A stretch of 64,000 nucleotides of DNA from Sulfitobacter sp. M05 (GCF_029285175.1 NZ_JABEDH010000001.1:62001-126000); one strand, 5' to 3'. Shown: positions 18,551 to 27,329, counted from the stretch's first letter. Notes: generated by a model from the sequence alone, not told the origin. Program-made: numbers and translations.

Positions 18551-18578
18551 ACAGTATTTAAGGCCAAAAAGAGGGGGC
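18551..18578 (+). repeat. 28-bp exact intergenic repeat, copy 1
   Basis: The 28 bases beginning ACAGTATTTAAGGCC and ending GAGGGGGC are identical to 56180-56207, in the same orientation. The last four bases form part of the left arm of the terminator at 18575-18603. Confidence 0.75.
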
Positions 18579-18603
18579 GTGGGGTAAAACCCGCGCCCTT
18601 TTT
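18575..18603. terminator. Bidirectional intrinsic terminator between trpB and the DUF2237 gene
   Basis: GGGCGTGGG / CCCGCGCCC stem (9 bp with one T-G pair), 6-nt loop, followed by TTTTT on the plus strand. On the minus strand the stem is followed by CCTCTTTTT. It separates convergent trpB and the DUF2237 gene. Confidence 0.75.
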
Positions 18604-18609
18604 GCCGTG

Positions 18610-18987
18610 TCAGCGGTTAGGCAGGCCGTATTTTTGCAAGATCTCAAGTGGTACGATTTCGAGAGCGCGTTGATGTGTTGCCTCAAGGTGGACATCAGGG
18701 CCGCATCCCTCATCAGCGGCTTGCAGGAAGCGACCGGCACACAGGCACCACGGGTCGCCGGGTTGCAGACCGGCGAAGCCGAATTCAGGGCGCGGCGTAC
18801 TGAGGTCGTTGCCGACGTATTTAGAATAGGCCAGAAATTCGGCGGTCATCACGGCGCAGACCGTGTGGCTGCCTTGATCTGCATCGCAGGTGTTGCACAG
18901 CCCGTCGCGAAAGAAACCGGTCAGCGGGTCGGTGCCGCAGGTGACCAGCGGGCCGCCAAGAACATTGATGCTGTCGTCAGGTGTCAT
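18610..18987 (-). CDS. DUF2237 family protein
   Basis: 125 residues rich in conserved cysteines: GGPLVTCGTDPLTGFFRDGLCNTCDADQGSHTVCAVMTAEFLAYSK and GDPWCLCAGRFLQAA. The conserved D/G/C pattern identifies the DUF2237 family, whose function is unknown; metal binding by the cysteines is plausible. The ATG at 18987 lies 5 bp after the serine hydrolase stop, so both are one operon. Confidence 0.85.
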   Translation of the reverse strand: MTPDDSINVLGGPLVTCGTDPLTGFFRDGLCNTCDADQGSHTVCAVMTAEFLAYSKYVGNDLSTPRPEFGFAGLQPGDPWCLCAGRFLQAADEGCGPDVHLEATHQRALEIVPLEILQKYGLPNR

Positions 18988-18992
18988 GATCT

Positions 18993-20156
18993 CTAGAGGC
19001 CCTGTGCAATCTGGCGGAAGATATCTATATTCTGTTGCGACACGCCGGCCTCGCGGAACTTGCGGTCTGCTGCGTTGCTGGCGATGACGACATTGCGTGC
19101 TGTGTCGATATAGATGTACTGGCCGTAGATGCCGCGGGCCATGTATTCGCCGGGGGCCGCACCCACGGGGATCCACCATTGATGGCCATAGCCGATGTCG
19201 CCTGCTGCTGTTGGGGCACTGGGCTGTGTCGACATCTCGACCCATTCTGCCGGGACGATCTGGGTCCCGTTCCATTTGCCGCCTTGCAGGAACATCTGGC
19301 CTAAGCGGGCGTAATCGCGCGTTGTCAGGTTCAGTCCGCCCAAGACAAAGGCCGTACCAACCCCGTCGGTCAGGTAATAGGGTGCCTGTTCCAAGCCCAT
19401 TGGCGCGATCAGCTTTTCACTGAGCAGATCGGCGATGGGCCGGCCTGTTGCCCCCCGTACCACCATGCCGACCACATGGGTGTCGATCGACACATATTGC
19501 CACTTTTCGCCGGGGGCGGCAAAGGTCTCGGTCAGCTCGGCGGTGAAGTCGTCCATTTTTCCACCCAAAGCCAGAACACGGCCCATGCGATTGATGTCGG
19601 AGTTTTTGTCCAGATAATCCTCGTCGAAGGTGACGCCGCTGGCCATGTTCAGCACGTTGCGCAGGCTGGCACCGTCATAGGCGGTGCCGGTCAGGCGCGG
19701 GGCGTATTTTGCCACCGGATCGTCAAGAGAGGCGATTGCCCCTTCCTCAAGCAGAATACCGACCAGCGCGGAAAGATAGCTTTTGGCGACGGACCAACTG
19801 ATCCGCAGGTCTTCGGGTTGGGTGCCATGAAAGTAGTTCTCATAGGTGATTTCACCGTCTTTCAGGACGACAAGGGCGGTGACGTTACGCTCCTTGATCC
19901 AGGTCTCGACCGAGGCGGGCGGGGCGTACTCATCTCCATAGGGCAACTCACTGGTCGGGCCGGTGCCGCGGTCCACAGGCGTATGCAGGAAGGCCGCGCT
20001 CATGTTGCTGAAATTGTGAACGATCTTGTCCTGCGAGAACAGGGAGTTCACAGCGAGTAAGCGGGTCAGCTCTTCGCGTTTCCACAGGCCAACGGCGGCA
20101 GCAACCAGCGCCAGAACCAACAAAACCCGTCCCAGCCATTTCCCAAACCTGCGCAT
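18993..20156 (-). CDS. Membrane-anchored serine hydrolase (class C beta-lactamase / NylB-like fold)
   Basis: 387 residues with an N-terminal hydrophobic anchor (~9-25), then a beta-lactamase-like domain. S122-V-A-K125 (ISWSVAKS) is the catalytic SxxK. YVSIDTHVVG supplies the presumed second-motif tyrosine region, and HQWWIPVG near the C-terminus fits the esterase/6-aminohexanoate-dimer-hydrolase branch rather than true beta-lactamases. AGGAAGGG precedes the ATG. The substrate is not predictable; resistance should not be inferred. Confidence 0.86.
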   Translation of the reverse strand: MRRFGKWLGRVLLVLALVAAAVGLWKREELTRLLAVNSLFSQDKIVHNFSNMSAAFLHTPVDRGTGPTSELPYGDEYAPPASVETWIKERNVTALVVLKDGEITYENYFHGTQPEDLRISWSVAKSYLSALVGILLEEGAIASLDDPVAKYAPRLTGTAYDGASLRNVLNMASGVTFDEDYLDKNSDINRMGRVLALGGKMDDFTAELTETFAAPGEKWQYVSIDTHVVGMVVRGATGRPIADLLSEKLIAPMGLEQAPYYLTDGVGTAFVLGGLNLTTRDYARLGQMFLQGGKWNGTQIVPAEWVEMSTQPSAPTAAGDIGYGHQWWIPVGAAPGEYMARGIYGQYIYIDTARNVVIASNAADRKFREAGVSQQNIDIFRQIAQGL

Positions 20157-20207
20157 TTCTCACCCTTCCTGATCTGTTTGCGGCCACTCAACCACAGCGC
20201 TAAGGGA

Positions 20208-21248
20208 TTAACCAGTGTGGGCCCAATTTACCCAACGGCCATGAAAATCGGCGCGCCCCAGATCATAGGTTAAATCGCCAGGCCACAGGCGCAGGGTCAG
20301 GGCCGCGCCGATCTTGCCGGTTGTATCGCCGTCGGTCTCCATCGACAGCCATGCCAGCGGCCGTTGCGATGTGGCCTGCGCGCCCGCCGCTTCGATCAGG
20401 GCGGTGCCCCGGGCCTGCACCTCTTCAGGGAAATACTGCCATGCCACGGTGTGCTGGATCAGGTGCAACCGGCCCTGTGGCGCGTCTGCAAGGCGCGGGG
20501 CGAGCCAATCAATGGCATCGCCTTTCTGTGGTGGTGTCTTGGCGCGCGAGGCGGCAGCGCGGGTCATGGCGAGGCGCTCGGGCTGGTCCGCCCAGAGGTA
20601 GGCCGTCAGGCGCAACAGGTGGTCGGGGTGTGTGGGATCAAGCGGGTTAAGGTCCACGCCGGCACGGTCCACGATCACAGGCCGCGCGGTTGGGGGCGGT
20701 GCGCCCGTCCAGTCAGGCGAGAGTACGACGGCGGGCTTGTGGGCACCGAACCGGGCGCCACCGACCTCAAGCGCATATTGGTCCCAGAGCAGATTCAACC
20801 CGCCACTGGCTCCCAATTCTGACAGGTGGATTGGTAGATCAAAATGTTGCAACGCCACATGCGCGCCCGCAATCAGTGCTGCAGAGCGGCGCACCTCGTT
20901 GGTCTGTGGTGGGCTTTCTGTCCATTCCAGCAGGAAATCCTCATGCGTCCGCAAGGCTGCCAGAACACCGGCGCGCAGGGCATCGTCTGTCGCGCTATGC
21001 GGAGGATAGAGCGCCGCAAGTTCAGGGGCCGCGTTACTCAGCACCAGCGCGTGCAATCCACCGGCGATCCGCAGGGGCAGGGAGTGACCGGCAGGGCCGA
21101 TGTCCCCATTGAACGCCGCAAACTTGCGCCCCAGCGCGCTGTCGGCTGGCCAGTCAGCGGCAAGCAGAGAAAGCAGTTGCCCCATGAAAGGAGAGCCCAT
21201 GCGGGTGCAGGTATCCGCTTGGGCGGCAAAGGCATCGGGCAGGCTCAT
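20208..21248 (-). CDS. DUF2332 domain-containing protein
   Basis: 346-residue cytoplasmic protein matching the DUF2332 family across its length: SPFMGQLLSLLA near the start, ELGASGGLNLLWDQYA (~165-180) and RTHEDFLLEWTESPPQTNEVRRS. The ELGASGGLNL stretch resembles the glycine-rich SAM-binding motif of methyltransferases, but activity is unproven. Overlaps pth by 4 bp, so it is co-translated with it. Confidence 0.85.
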   Translation of the reverse strand: MSLPDAFAAQADTCTRMGSPFMGQLLSLLAADWPADSALGRKFAAFNGDIGPAGHSLPLRIAGGLHALVLSNAAPELAALYPPHSATDDALRAGVLAALRTHEDFLLEWTESPPQTNEVRRSAALIAGAHVALQHFDLPIHLSELGASGGLNLLWDQYALEVGGARFGAHKPAVVLSPDWTGAPPPTARPVIVDRAGVDLNPLDPTHPDHLLRLTAYLWADQPERLAMTRAAASRAKTPPQKGDAIDWLAPRLADAPQGRLHLIQHTVAWQYFPEEVQARGTALIEAAGAQATSQRPLAWLSMETDGDTTGKIGAALTLRLWPGDLTYDLGRADFHGRWVNWAHTG

Positions 21249-21943
21249 TTAAATCGCTCCATCAGCTTTTGCATAGGGGATTTTTCAGGCTCGGCGGCGC
21301 TGGTTTCGTCAGGCTTTGCAGAAGTGGCCGGTTTGGGAGCAGGTTTCGGCCCCTTGGCACCGGTGCCAGAACGGGGCGGGTTTACGCGCATTGCCACGGC
21401 ATTCAGGAACTTGGAGGTATCGCCCCCTGCCAGATCCGCGGCCCCGTCGCTGATCCCGCGCAGCACATCGTCAAGCCAGACCTCGTCCGCCTTGGGGAAA
21501 TCGCGCAGCACAAACCCCGGAACCGCATCCTTGTGACCGGGATGGCCAACGCCCAGCCGCACACGGTCATAGTCGGGGCCGATATGCGCATGAATCGAGC
21601 GCAGCCCGTTGTGCCCCGCGTGGCCACCGCCAGTTTTGCATTTGACCTTTGCCGGGGCCAGATCAATTTCGTCGTGCAGCACCACCACATCTGCCGGCTC
21701 CAGTTTGTAAAACCGCATTGCGGCCTGCACGGATTGCCCCGATAGGTTCATAAAGGTCTCGGGTTTAAGCAAGACAGCTCGTGCTGACCCGAACCGGCCT
21801 TCGCTGATGCTGCCCTGATGTTTACCCTTCCACGGGCCAAACCCGTGGTCCGATGCAATTCTGTCCAGTGCCATAAAGCCGATGTTGTGACGGTTACGGG
21901 CATATTTGGCACCCGGATTGCCAAGGCCGACGATCAGTTTCAT
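21245..21943 (-). CDS. pth: Peptidyl-tRNA hydrolase
   Basis: 232 residues. The N-terminal ~190 are the standard Pth domain (VGLGNPGAKYARNRHNIGF with the catalytic His, FMNLSGQSV, VLHDEIDL, GGGHAGHNGLRSI). Releases tRNA from stalled peptidyl-tRNA. The extra ~40 residues at the C-terminus (Pro/Ala/Lys-rich, ending MQKLMERFK) are a lineage extension. Downstream of rplY on the same strand, a common pairing. Confidence 0.96.
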   Translation of the reverse strand: MKLIVGLGNPGAKYARNRHNIGFMALDRIASDHGFGPWKGKHQGSISEGRFGSARAVLLKPETFMNLSGQSVQAAMRFYKLEPADVVVLHDEIDLAPAKVKCKTGGGHAGHNGLRSIHAHIGPDYDRVRLGVGHPGHKDAVPGFVLRDFPKADEVWLDDVLRGISDGAADLAGGDTSKFLNAVAMRVNPPRSGTGAKGPKPAPKPATSAKPDETSAAEPEKSPMQKLMERFK

Positions 21944-22025
21944 GGGAGTACTCCGTTCGCTTTTGCCGCATACTAGCAGGACGAACCCATGAGCTAAATG
22001 CCTGCAATGAAACGCGGTTGAAACG

Positions 22026-22056
22026 AAAAACGGGGCCGCAAAATGCGACCCCGTTT
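22026..22056 (-). terminator. Intrinsic terminator of rplY
   Basis: 13-bp stem AAACGGGGCCGCA / TGCGACCCCGTTT (one G-T pair), 3-nt loop, followed on the minus strand by TTTTTCGTTT. It lies 25 bp after the rplY stop, which suggests most transcription ends before pth. Confidence 0.85.
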
Positions 22057-22081
22057 CAATCCATCCCGAAGGGCAGGATTC

Positions 22082-22720
22082 TTATTCTGTGGCTTCTGCT
22101 TCTGCTGCGTCGCCATCTTCACCTTCTTCGTCATCGTCAGAGGATGCCAGACCGGAAGGTGCGGAAACCTGAGCGATTACAAAATCACGGTCGATTGTCG
22201 GCTTGGCACCTTCTGGCAATTTCACGTCGGAAATTGTCAGATTGTCACCAATCTCAAGCGCGGTGATGTCGATCTCGATGCTCTCGGGAATATCCGCAGC
22301 TGTCACAACCAGTTCGATTTCAGGGCGCAGCACGTTCAGTGTGCCGCCCTTTTTCAGACCAACACATTCTTCTTCGCCGACCACTTCGACGTTGATGAAC
22401 AGGTTGATTTTAGTTGTGCGCTTCAGGCGCATGAAGTCGACGTGCGTTGGCAGGTCTTTAACAACATGGCGCTGGACGTCGCGGCAGATCACGCGGACGT
22501 CATCATGGCCTTCAACCTTCAGGTTGAACAGGGTGGATTTGAACCGGCCCTTGCGCAGCATGGTCAGCAGCTTGTTGAAATCAAGGGTGATCGGCAGCGG
22601 GTCAACATCGCCACCAAAAACAATTCCCGGTACCAAGCCGTCACGGCGTGCCTGACGAGCGGCGCCCTTGCCTGTCCCCGTCCGTTCCTGGGCGATAAGA
22701 TCTGGAATCTCTCCGGCCAT
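22082..22720 (-). CDS. rplY: 50S ribosomal protein L25, long (Ctc/TL5) form
   Basis: 212 residues: an N-terminal L25 domain that binds 5S rRNA ([25 protein letters not shown]) plus the C-terminal TL5/Ctc beta domain (~100-190). The strongly acidic C-terminal tail ([10 protein letters not shown]) is typical of alphaproteobacterial members. GGAGA 7 nt before the ATG. Own terminator downstream. Confidence 0.95.
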   Translation of the reverse strand: MAGEIPDLIAQERTGTGKGAARQARRDGLVPGIVFGGDVDPLPITLDFNKLLTMLRKGRFKSTLFNLKVEGHDDVRVICRDVQRHVVKDLPTHVDFMRLKRTTKINLFINVEVVGEEECVGLKKGGTLNVLRPEIELVVTAADIPESIEIDITALEIGDNLTISDVKLPEGAKPTIDRDFVIAQVSAPSGLASSDDDEEGEDGDAAEAEATE

Positions 22721-22869
22721 TTTGTAATCTCCAATATGTAAGGGCGGGAATCCTCCAAGGCTGTATCCCCGCGTGAAGCCGCGCGTATAGAACGGTTTCC
22801 AATGCGGGGAAAGGGCAAAAAGATCGGTTCCTGTCTTGGCAATGATTTACACCCGTGGCAAGTCAGCAC

Positions 22870-24015
22870 ATGACCTTTAAACTGGACCTTGCGCTGTCGC
22901 GAAAACCTCTGGCCGGATTTGCCGCGATCGGTGTGGCCTGGGCCACCTATTTTGCCCAGGTCCCGGTGGTCAAGGCGCATGTAGGGGCGAGTGATGCGCA
23001 ATATGGCCTTGCATTGCTACTGGCAGCATTTGGAGCGATTGCCGCCATGTGGCTTGCGCCTTTGTGCCGGCGGATTGCGGGCGGATTTGCTGTTCCTTTG
23101 GGAATTGTGGCGATTGGTGTGGGGATGCTGGCTGCGGGGATGTCGGGCACGCTTGTCGGGCTGACCTGTGCGATGTTGCTGGCGTCAACAGGATCGGGTG
23201 TGGTCGACGTTCTGGTTAACGCACGGGTGTCCGAGATCGAGGAAAGCAGCGGGCGGTCGCTGATGAACCTCAATCACGCGCTTTACGCTTTTGCCTATGC
23301 GGGCGGGGCGCTGGCAACCGGTGCCCTGCGGCAGGCTGGTGTGGGACCTGTGGTATCTTTCTTGGTATTGTTGGTTGTGCTGTTGGTGCTTGCCGGACAG
23401 GCGCGTGACATCGCTCCACCGGTTCAGGCCGAGACGCAAGGCGCGTTGCAACCGGCTGCGCGTACGCTGGTTCTGCTGACCGGTGGCATTGTGCTGATGG
23501 CCTTCCTGACCGAAGCTGCGACGGAAGGGTGGTCAGCGCTGCACCTTGAACGCACCCTTGGCGGTGGTCCGGGGCAGGGCGCGATGGGGCCCGCAGCCCT
23601 TGGGCTGATGATGGGGCTGGGCCGTCTGGGGGGGCACCTGTTGGCGGCGCGGTTGCGCGACACAACAGTGATGATCGCTGCCGCGCTGGTGTCGGCCTGT
23701 GGCATTGCCATCGCAGCGATTGCCCCGGGCGTGGCAACCGCGCTTGCGGGGTTCGCCATTGCGGGGCTTGGCATTTCTGTCGTTGCGCCGCTGGCTATGG
23801 CATTGATCGGGCGTGTTGTACCAGAGGCACAGCGCCTGACCGCAATCAGCCGGGTGTCTGTTATTGGCTATGGGGCGTTCTTTTTCGGGCCGCCGCTGAT
23901 GGGGCTGGTGGCGGAAGGGTTTGGTTTGCGCATTGCTTTTGTCATGATTGCCGGGCTGCTGGCCATCACGGCGGTTCTGCTGGTTCCCGCTTTGGCCCGG
24001 CGAACCTCGGCGTAA
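22870..24015 (+). CDS. MFS transporter (YbjJ-like)
   Basis: 381 residues with about twelve hydrophobic segments. The N-terminus (ARKPLAGFAAIGVAWATYFAQVPVVKAHVG-like) and the ALYAFAYAGGALATGALRQ region resemble YbjJ-type major facilitator carriers. Inner-membrane transporter; substrate unknown. A GTG 15 bases upstream (22855) is an alternative start; neither has a good ribosome binding site. Divergent from rplY. Confidence 0.8.
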   Translation: MTFKLDLALSRKPLAGFAAIGVAWATYFAQVPVVKAHVGASDAQYGLALLLAAFGAIAAMWLAPLCRRIAGGFAVPLGIVAIGVGMLAAGMSGTLVGLTCAMLLASTGSGVVDVLVNARVSEIEESSGRSLMNLNHALYAFAYAGGALATGALRQAGVGPVVSFLVLLVVLLVLAGQARDIAPPVQAETQGALQPAARTLVLLTGGIVLMAFLTEAATEGWSALHLERTLGGGPGQGAMGPAALGLMMGLGRLGGHLLAARLRDTTVMIAAALVSACGIAIAAIAPGVATALAGFAIAGLGISVVAPLAMALIGRVVPEAQRLTAISRVSVIGYGAFFFGPPLMGLVAEGFGLRIAFVMIAGLLAITAVLLVPALARRTSA

Positions 24016-24149
24016 GTCATTCCGTGCTGTATCCGCTGGGCGGGGAAAATGCCTGATAGGCAGAAGTTTAGACAACTTCCCTTTGGAATTGGCGGGATTT
24101 TAAGGCCTGCAAGGCCAAGGTGCCCTGAGGATAACCTCGGAGACACGAA

Positions 24150-25271
24150 ATGCCCGGATATATTTCCGAATTTCAATACTATGGCGATGCAACCCAAGAG
24201 TTCATCGAAGTTGCACTTCCTGCCGGCACCGATCCATCCGGATATACGGTTGAGATTTACAATGCGAGTGGCGATCTGGTTTTTGGCTTCCCGCTTGCGG
24301 CACCGACGGAAACAGCGGGCGGATACGACGTTTATGTCGTTGACGCCTCGGCCCCCGGGTTTCACACCAGCGATACCGGCTCAACCGGTAACTTCTATCC
24401 CGATGATGCGGTTGCGCTGGTGGATGGGCAGGGCAATGTCGAGCAATTCCTGTCCTATTGGGACAATACGGTCACGGCCAATGGTGGGGCGGCCAGCGGC
24501 ATGACCAGCCGCGATGTCGGGACTGCGAGCGCAGGGCAGTCCCTCCAGTCGGATGACCAGGGACAGACCTACTACACCCAAGACACGCCCAACCCCGGAA
24601 CAATTCCGGCCTGCTATGCCGCTGGTAGCCTGATTGCCACGCCGTCCGGCCCCTGTCCGGTTGAACAGCTGGCGGTGGGCGATTGTGTTCTGGGACAGCA
24701 TGGCAAAGCGCAGATGGTGCGATGGGTCTGGTCGGGGCAGCAGCCCCTTGATGGGGTGTCTGCAGACCATAAGCCGGTTCTGATCCGTGCAGGTGCCTTG
24801 GGGGCAAATCTGCCGCAACAGGATCTGATTGTGTCCGGGCAGCACCGGATCGTGGTTGGGGGCATGGGCCAATGCGAGGGCGGCTTCCATGCGCCTGCTT
24901 TTGTTCCGGCCAAAGCACTTACCGGTCTGCGCGGCGTCCGTTTCATGGCGGGCAAACGGTCCATCATCTGGCACCATTTCCTATGTGATAGGCATAGCGT
25001 GATCTTCGCCAATGGGCTGGCGTCGGAAAGCCTGCTTTTGGGGCCGGCTATCCTGCACCAAATGGACAGAACGCATCTGGCTGCGCTCTCTGTAGCGTTG
25101 AACCGTCGCGTCACACGCCGGACCAGAGATAAGGCGGCGCTGCCGTGCCTGACCGCGGGGGCTGCAAGGCGGGCGCTTGAGCGTTCGACCAAGGCCGGCA
25201 CGCAATGTGCTGTCTGGCAGTCACAAAGCGGTCAAAGCAATTGGAACACTATGGTGTCAGGTGGCCCTTAG
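24150..25271 (+). CDS. Lamin-tail-like plus Hint (hedgehog/intein-type) domain protein
   Basis: 373 residues. The N-terminal ~140 look like a lamin-tail/beta-sandwich domain (ISEFQYYGDATQEFIEVALP, YTVEIYNASG). From C155 (PACYAAGSLIATPSG) a Hint domain follows, with VEQLAVGDCVL, DHKPVLIRAGALG, SGQHRIVV and RHSVIFANGLASESLLLGP. This pattern is common in Rhodobacterales surface or secreted proteins. No signal peptide is visible, so export would need an alternative route. No extein-like asparagine/cysteine at the end, so not a protein-splicing intein. Confidence 0.82.
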   Translation: MPGYISEFQYYGDATQEFIEVALPAGTDPSGYTVEIYNASGDLVFGFPLAAPTETAGGYDVYVVDASAPGFHTSDTGSTGNFYPDDAVALVDGQGNVEQFLSYWDNTVTANGGAASGMTSRDVGTASAGQSLQSDDQGQTYYTQDTPNPGTIPACYAAGSLIATPSGPCPVEQLAVGDCVLGQHGKAQMVRWVWSGQQPLDGVSADHKPVLIRAGALGANLPQQDLIVSGQHRIVVGGMGQCEGGFHAPAFVPAKALTGLRGVRFMAGKRSIIWHHFLCDRHSVIFANGLASESLLLGPAILHQMDRTHLAALSVALNRRVTRRTRDKAALPCLTAGAARRALERSTKAGTQCAVWQSQSGQSNWNTMVSGGP

Positions 25272-25433
25272 CCTCAGGATCCATTGGTTTTGCGCAGGCG
25301 CTTCTCGTCAGGAATAAGACCTGACAAACTGACGGTGCAAGATTGATGGGGCCTGAGCCTAAGGGGCAGCGCTGATCTGCGTGGCATCAGATAAGGTGCA
25401 GCGCTTAGAATATCAGGTTCGCGCCCAAATGCT
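25272..25433. other. Convergent intergenic region with inverted repeats
   Basis: Between the convergent LTD-Hint and sulfotransferase genes. Holds a short hairpin GTCAGG/CCTGAC (25308-25326) and a longer-range inverted repeat CCCTTAGCCTCAGG / CCTGAGCCTAAGGG (25265-25278 with 25352-25365, one mismatch). No coding sequence seen. Confidence 0.45.
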
Positions 25434-26054
25434 TTAGTCGTCCGGTGACACCAAATGCCCATTGGCGGCAAGGACGGACTCATACAATAGAAAATCCTCG
25501 GCCCGGGCTTCGCGTAGCAATGCCATGGTGTCATCGCCAAGATGGGTTTCGATGACGGGAGAAACGTTTTTTTGCGCAATCTCGACCGGATGTTGCAGAT
25601 GTTCGGACATGAACATCAAGAACGTCTCTTGTGCTTCATAAGCAAAGATATGATCCGCCATGATCTGCGTTTTGCCATCGGTCAGAAAATTGAACTGACG
25701 TCCGATCTGCGCCCGCTCGGGCGGTTCGTTGGACACAACTTCGCGCACAAATTGGTCGAAACTGATGCCCTTGGTGCTGACCTTGGTGCCATCCAGCCGC
25801 TTTTGGCTGCGGTATTTGTACCAGCTGCGGATCTGATCAACCGGTTCGCGCATCACCGCAACAGAGGCGGGGCGCACGCCAAAGGTGTCTTCAAGGAAGG
25901 GCGCGATCTTGTTGGTATAGCGTAGTGCAGTGATGTGTTTGCGGTTCTTGGAAAACACGATCTCTGCACGTGGCTTTAACGCCATTTCCACCGCTGTTGT
26001 GCCGGTCTTGGGGGTGGCCAGAAAAGTGATCTTATGACGCAGGAAAACAAGCAT
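25434..26054 (-). CDS. Sulfotransferase family protein
   Basis: 206 residues with the two PAPS-binding motifs of sulfotransferases: 5'-PSB TPKTGTTAVE (~14-23) and 3'-PSB AVMREPVDQIRSWYKYRS (~66-83). Predicted cytoplasmic transfer of a sulfuryl group to an unknown acceptor. Short compared with most bacterial sulfotransferases. Rhodobacterales homologues are often mis-named gamma-glutamyl kinase. Upstream lldD is 21 bp away on the same strand, so read-through is likely. Confidence 0.75.
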   Translation of the reverse strand: MLVFLRHKITFLATPKTGTTAVEMALKPRAEIVFSKNRKHITALRYTNKIAPFLEDTFGVRPASVAVMREPVDQIRSWYKYRSQKRLDGTKVSTKGISFDQFVREVVSNEPPERAQIGRQFNFLTDGKTQIMADHIFAYEAQETFLMFMSEHLQHPVEIAQKNVSPVIETHLGDDTMALLREARAEDFLLYESVLAANGHLVSPDD

Positions 26055-26075
26055 AAAGCAAGACTTAACCCAGTC

Positions 26076-27245
26076 TTAGGGTTTCTGCCAGCGTCCGCCG
26101 AAATCTTCGGGGATCAACAGGTTATGCCGGCCCAGATTGGCAACGCTGGTTTCGCCACATAGCGCCATGGTTGTGTCCAACTCTTTGTGGATCACCTCCA
26201 GCGCGGTTTGCACGCCCTTTTGGCCCATGGCACCCAGCCCGTAAACAAAGGCCCGCCCGATCATCGTGCCCTTTGCCCCCATCGCCAGCGCTTTCAACAC
26301 GTCCTGACCAGAGCGGATACCGCTATCAAGATGCACTTCGATCTGGTCACCCACCGCGTCCAGAATGGACGGCAGGGCGCTGATTGAGCTTACCGCGCCG
26401 TCAAGTTGCCGCCCGCCGTGGTTGGAGACGACAATTGCATCCGCTCCGACTTTAAGCGCCATTTTGGCGTCTTCGGCATCCAGAATACCCTTAAGGATCA
26501 CCTTGCCGCCCCATTGCTCTTTCAGCTTGGCAATTTTGGACCAATCCAGCGTCAGGTCAAACTGCTCGGCAGTCCAGGCACCAAGGCTGGAGGCATCTGA
26601 TATCCCATCGACATGACCGACAATATTGCCGAATTCGCGCCGTTTGGCTTGCAGCATTTCAATGCCCCAAGCCCATTTGGTTATCAGGTTGGCGATGGTT
26701 TTTGGCGTCAGCTTGGGCGGGGCGGACAAACCGTTTTTTAGGTCTTTGTGTCGTTGTCCCAGAATTTGCAAATCCAGCGTTATCACCAAGGCAGAACAGT
26801 TTGCGTCCTTGGCCCGTTGAATCAGGCGGCTGACGTAATCTGCATCGCGCATAGTATAAAGCTGGAACCAGAAGGGCGCGTTTGTCGCTTCGGCCACGTC
26901 CTCGATCGAGTTGATCGACATGGTGGACAGGGTGAAGGGCACGCCAAAGGCCTTGGCCGCTTTGGCCGCCTTGATCTCTCCGTCCGCGTGTTGCATCCCG
27001 GTCAATCCGACAGGCGCAAGGGCCACGGGCATGGCCACGTCTTGCCCGATCATCTGGCTGGCGGTGCTGCGCCCTGACATGTCCACGGCCACCCGCTGGC
27101 GCAGGCGCAATTTGTCAAAATCGGTTGTGTTCTCGCGGAAAGTCTGTTCCGTCCAACTGCCGGATTCACAATAATCATAGAACATGCGCGGCACGCGACG
27201 TTCATAAATACGTTTTAGATCACCGATATTTGTGATGACAGACAT
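26076..27245 (-). CDS. lldD: FMN-dependent L-lactate dehydrogenase (alpha-hydroxy-acid oxidase family)
   Basis: 389-residue TIM-barrel flavoenzyme oxidising L-lactate to pyruvate at the inner face of the membrane. The active-site stretch VVSNHGGRQLDG contains the catalytic His and substrate Arg; MFYDYCESGSW at the N-terminus and HLDSGIRSGQDVLKALAMGAKGTMIGR (FMN phosphate site) are standard. SD GGAG lies 7 nt before the ATG and touches a 31-bp inverted repeat. No lactate permease or regulator gene is adjacent. Confidence 0.92.
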   Translation of the reverse strand: MSVITNIGDLKRIYERRVPRMFYDYCESGSWTEQTFRENTTDFDKLRLRQRVAVDMSGRSTASQMIGQDVAMPVALAPVGLTGMQHADGEIKAAKAAKAFGVPFTLSTMSINSIEDVAEATNAPFWFQLYTMRDADYVSRLIQRAKDANCSALVITLDLQILGQRHKDLKNGLSAPPKLTPKTIANLITKWAWGIEMLQAKRREFGNIVGHVDGISDASSLGAWTAEQFDLTLDWSKIAKLKEQWGGKVILKGILDAEDAKMALKVGADAIVVSNHGGRQLDGAVSSISALPSILDAVGDQIEVHLDSGIRSGQDVLKALAMGAKGTMIGRAFVYGLGAMGQKGVQTALEVIHKELDTTMALCGETSVANLGRHNLLIPEDFGGRWQKP

Positions 27246-27254
27246 GGGAATGCT

Positions 27255-27285
27255 CCAAATTGGTAATCTTTACTTACCAATTTGG
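27255..27285. promoter_or_regulatory. Candidate operator / RNA hairpin upstream of lldD
   Basis: Perfect inverted repeat CCAAATTGGTAA - 7 nt - TTACCAATTTGG, 10 to 40 bases upstream of the lldD ATG. TTGGT/ACCAA half-sites recall operators of GntR-family (FadR/LldR) regulators, though the half-site spacing here is wider than the classical 3 nt. The proximal arm overlaps the ribosome binding site, so it could act as an operator or as an SD-sequestering hairpin. Confidence 0.6.
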
Positions 27286-27329
27286 GGCGGGGCGGTCAAT
27301 TCCGGGTTTTCGCTTGCTGGTTTTGCCGT

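Noticed and set aside
24603-25271. Intein
   Set aside because: Only a Hint domain at the protein end; no downstream extein and no splicing-type C-terminal His-Asn + Cys/Ser/Thr junction.
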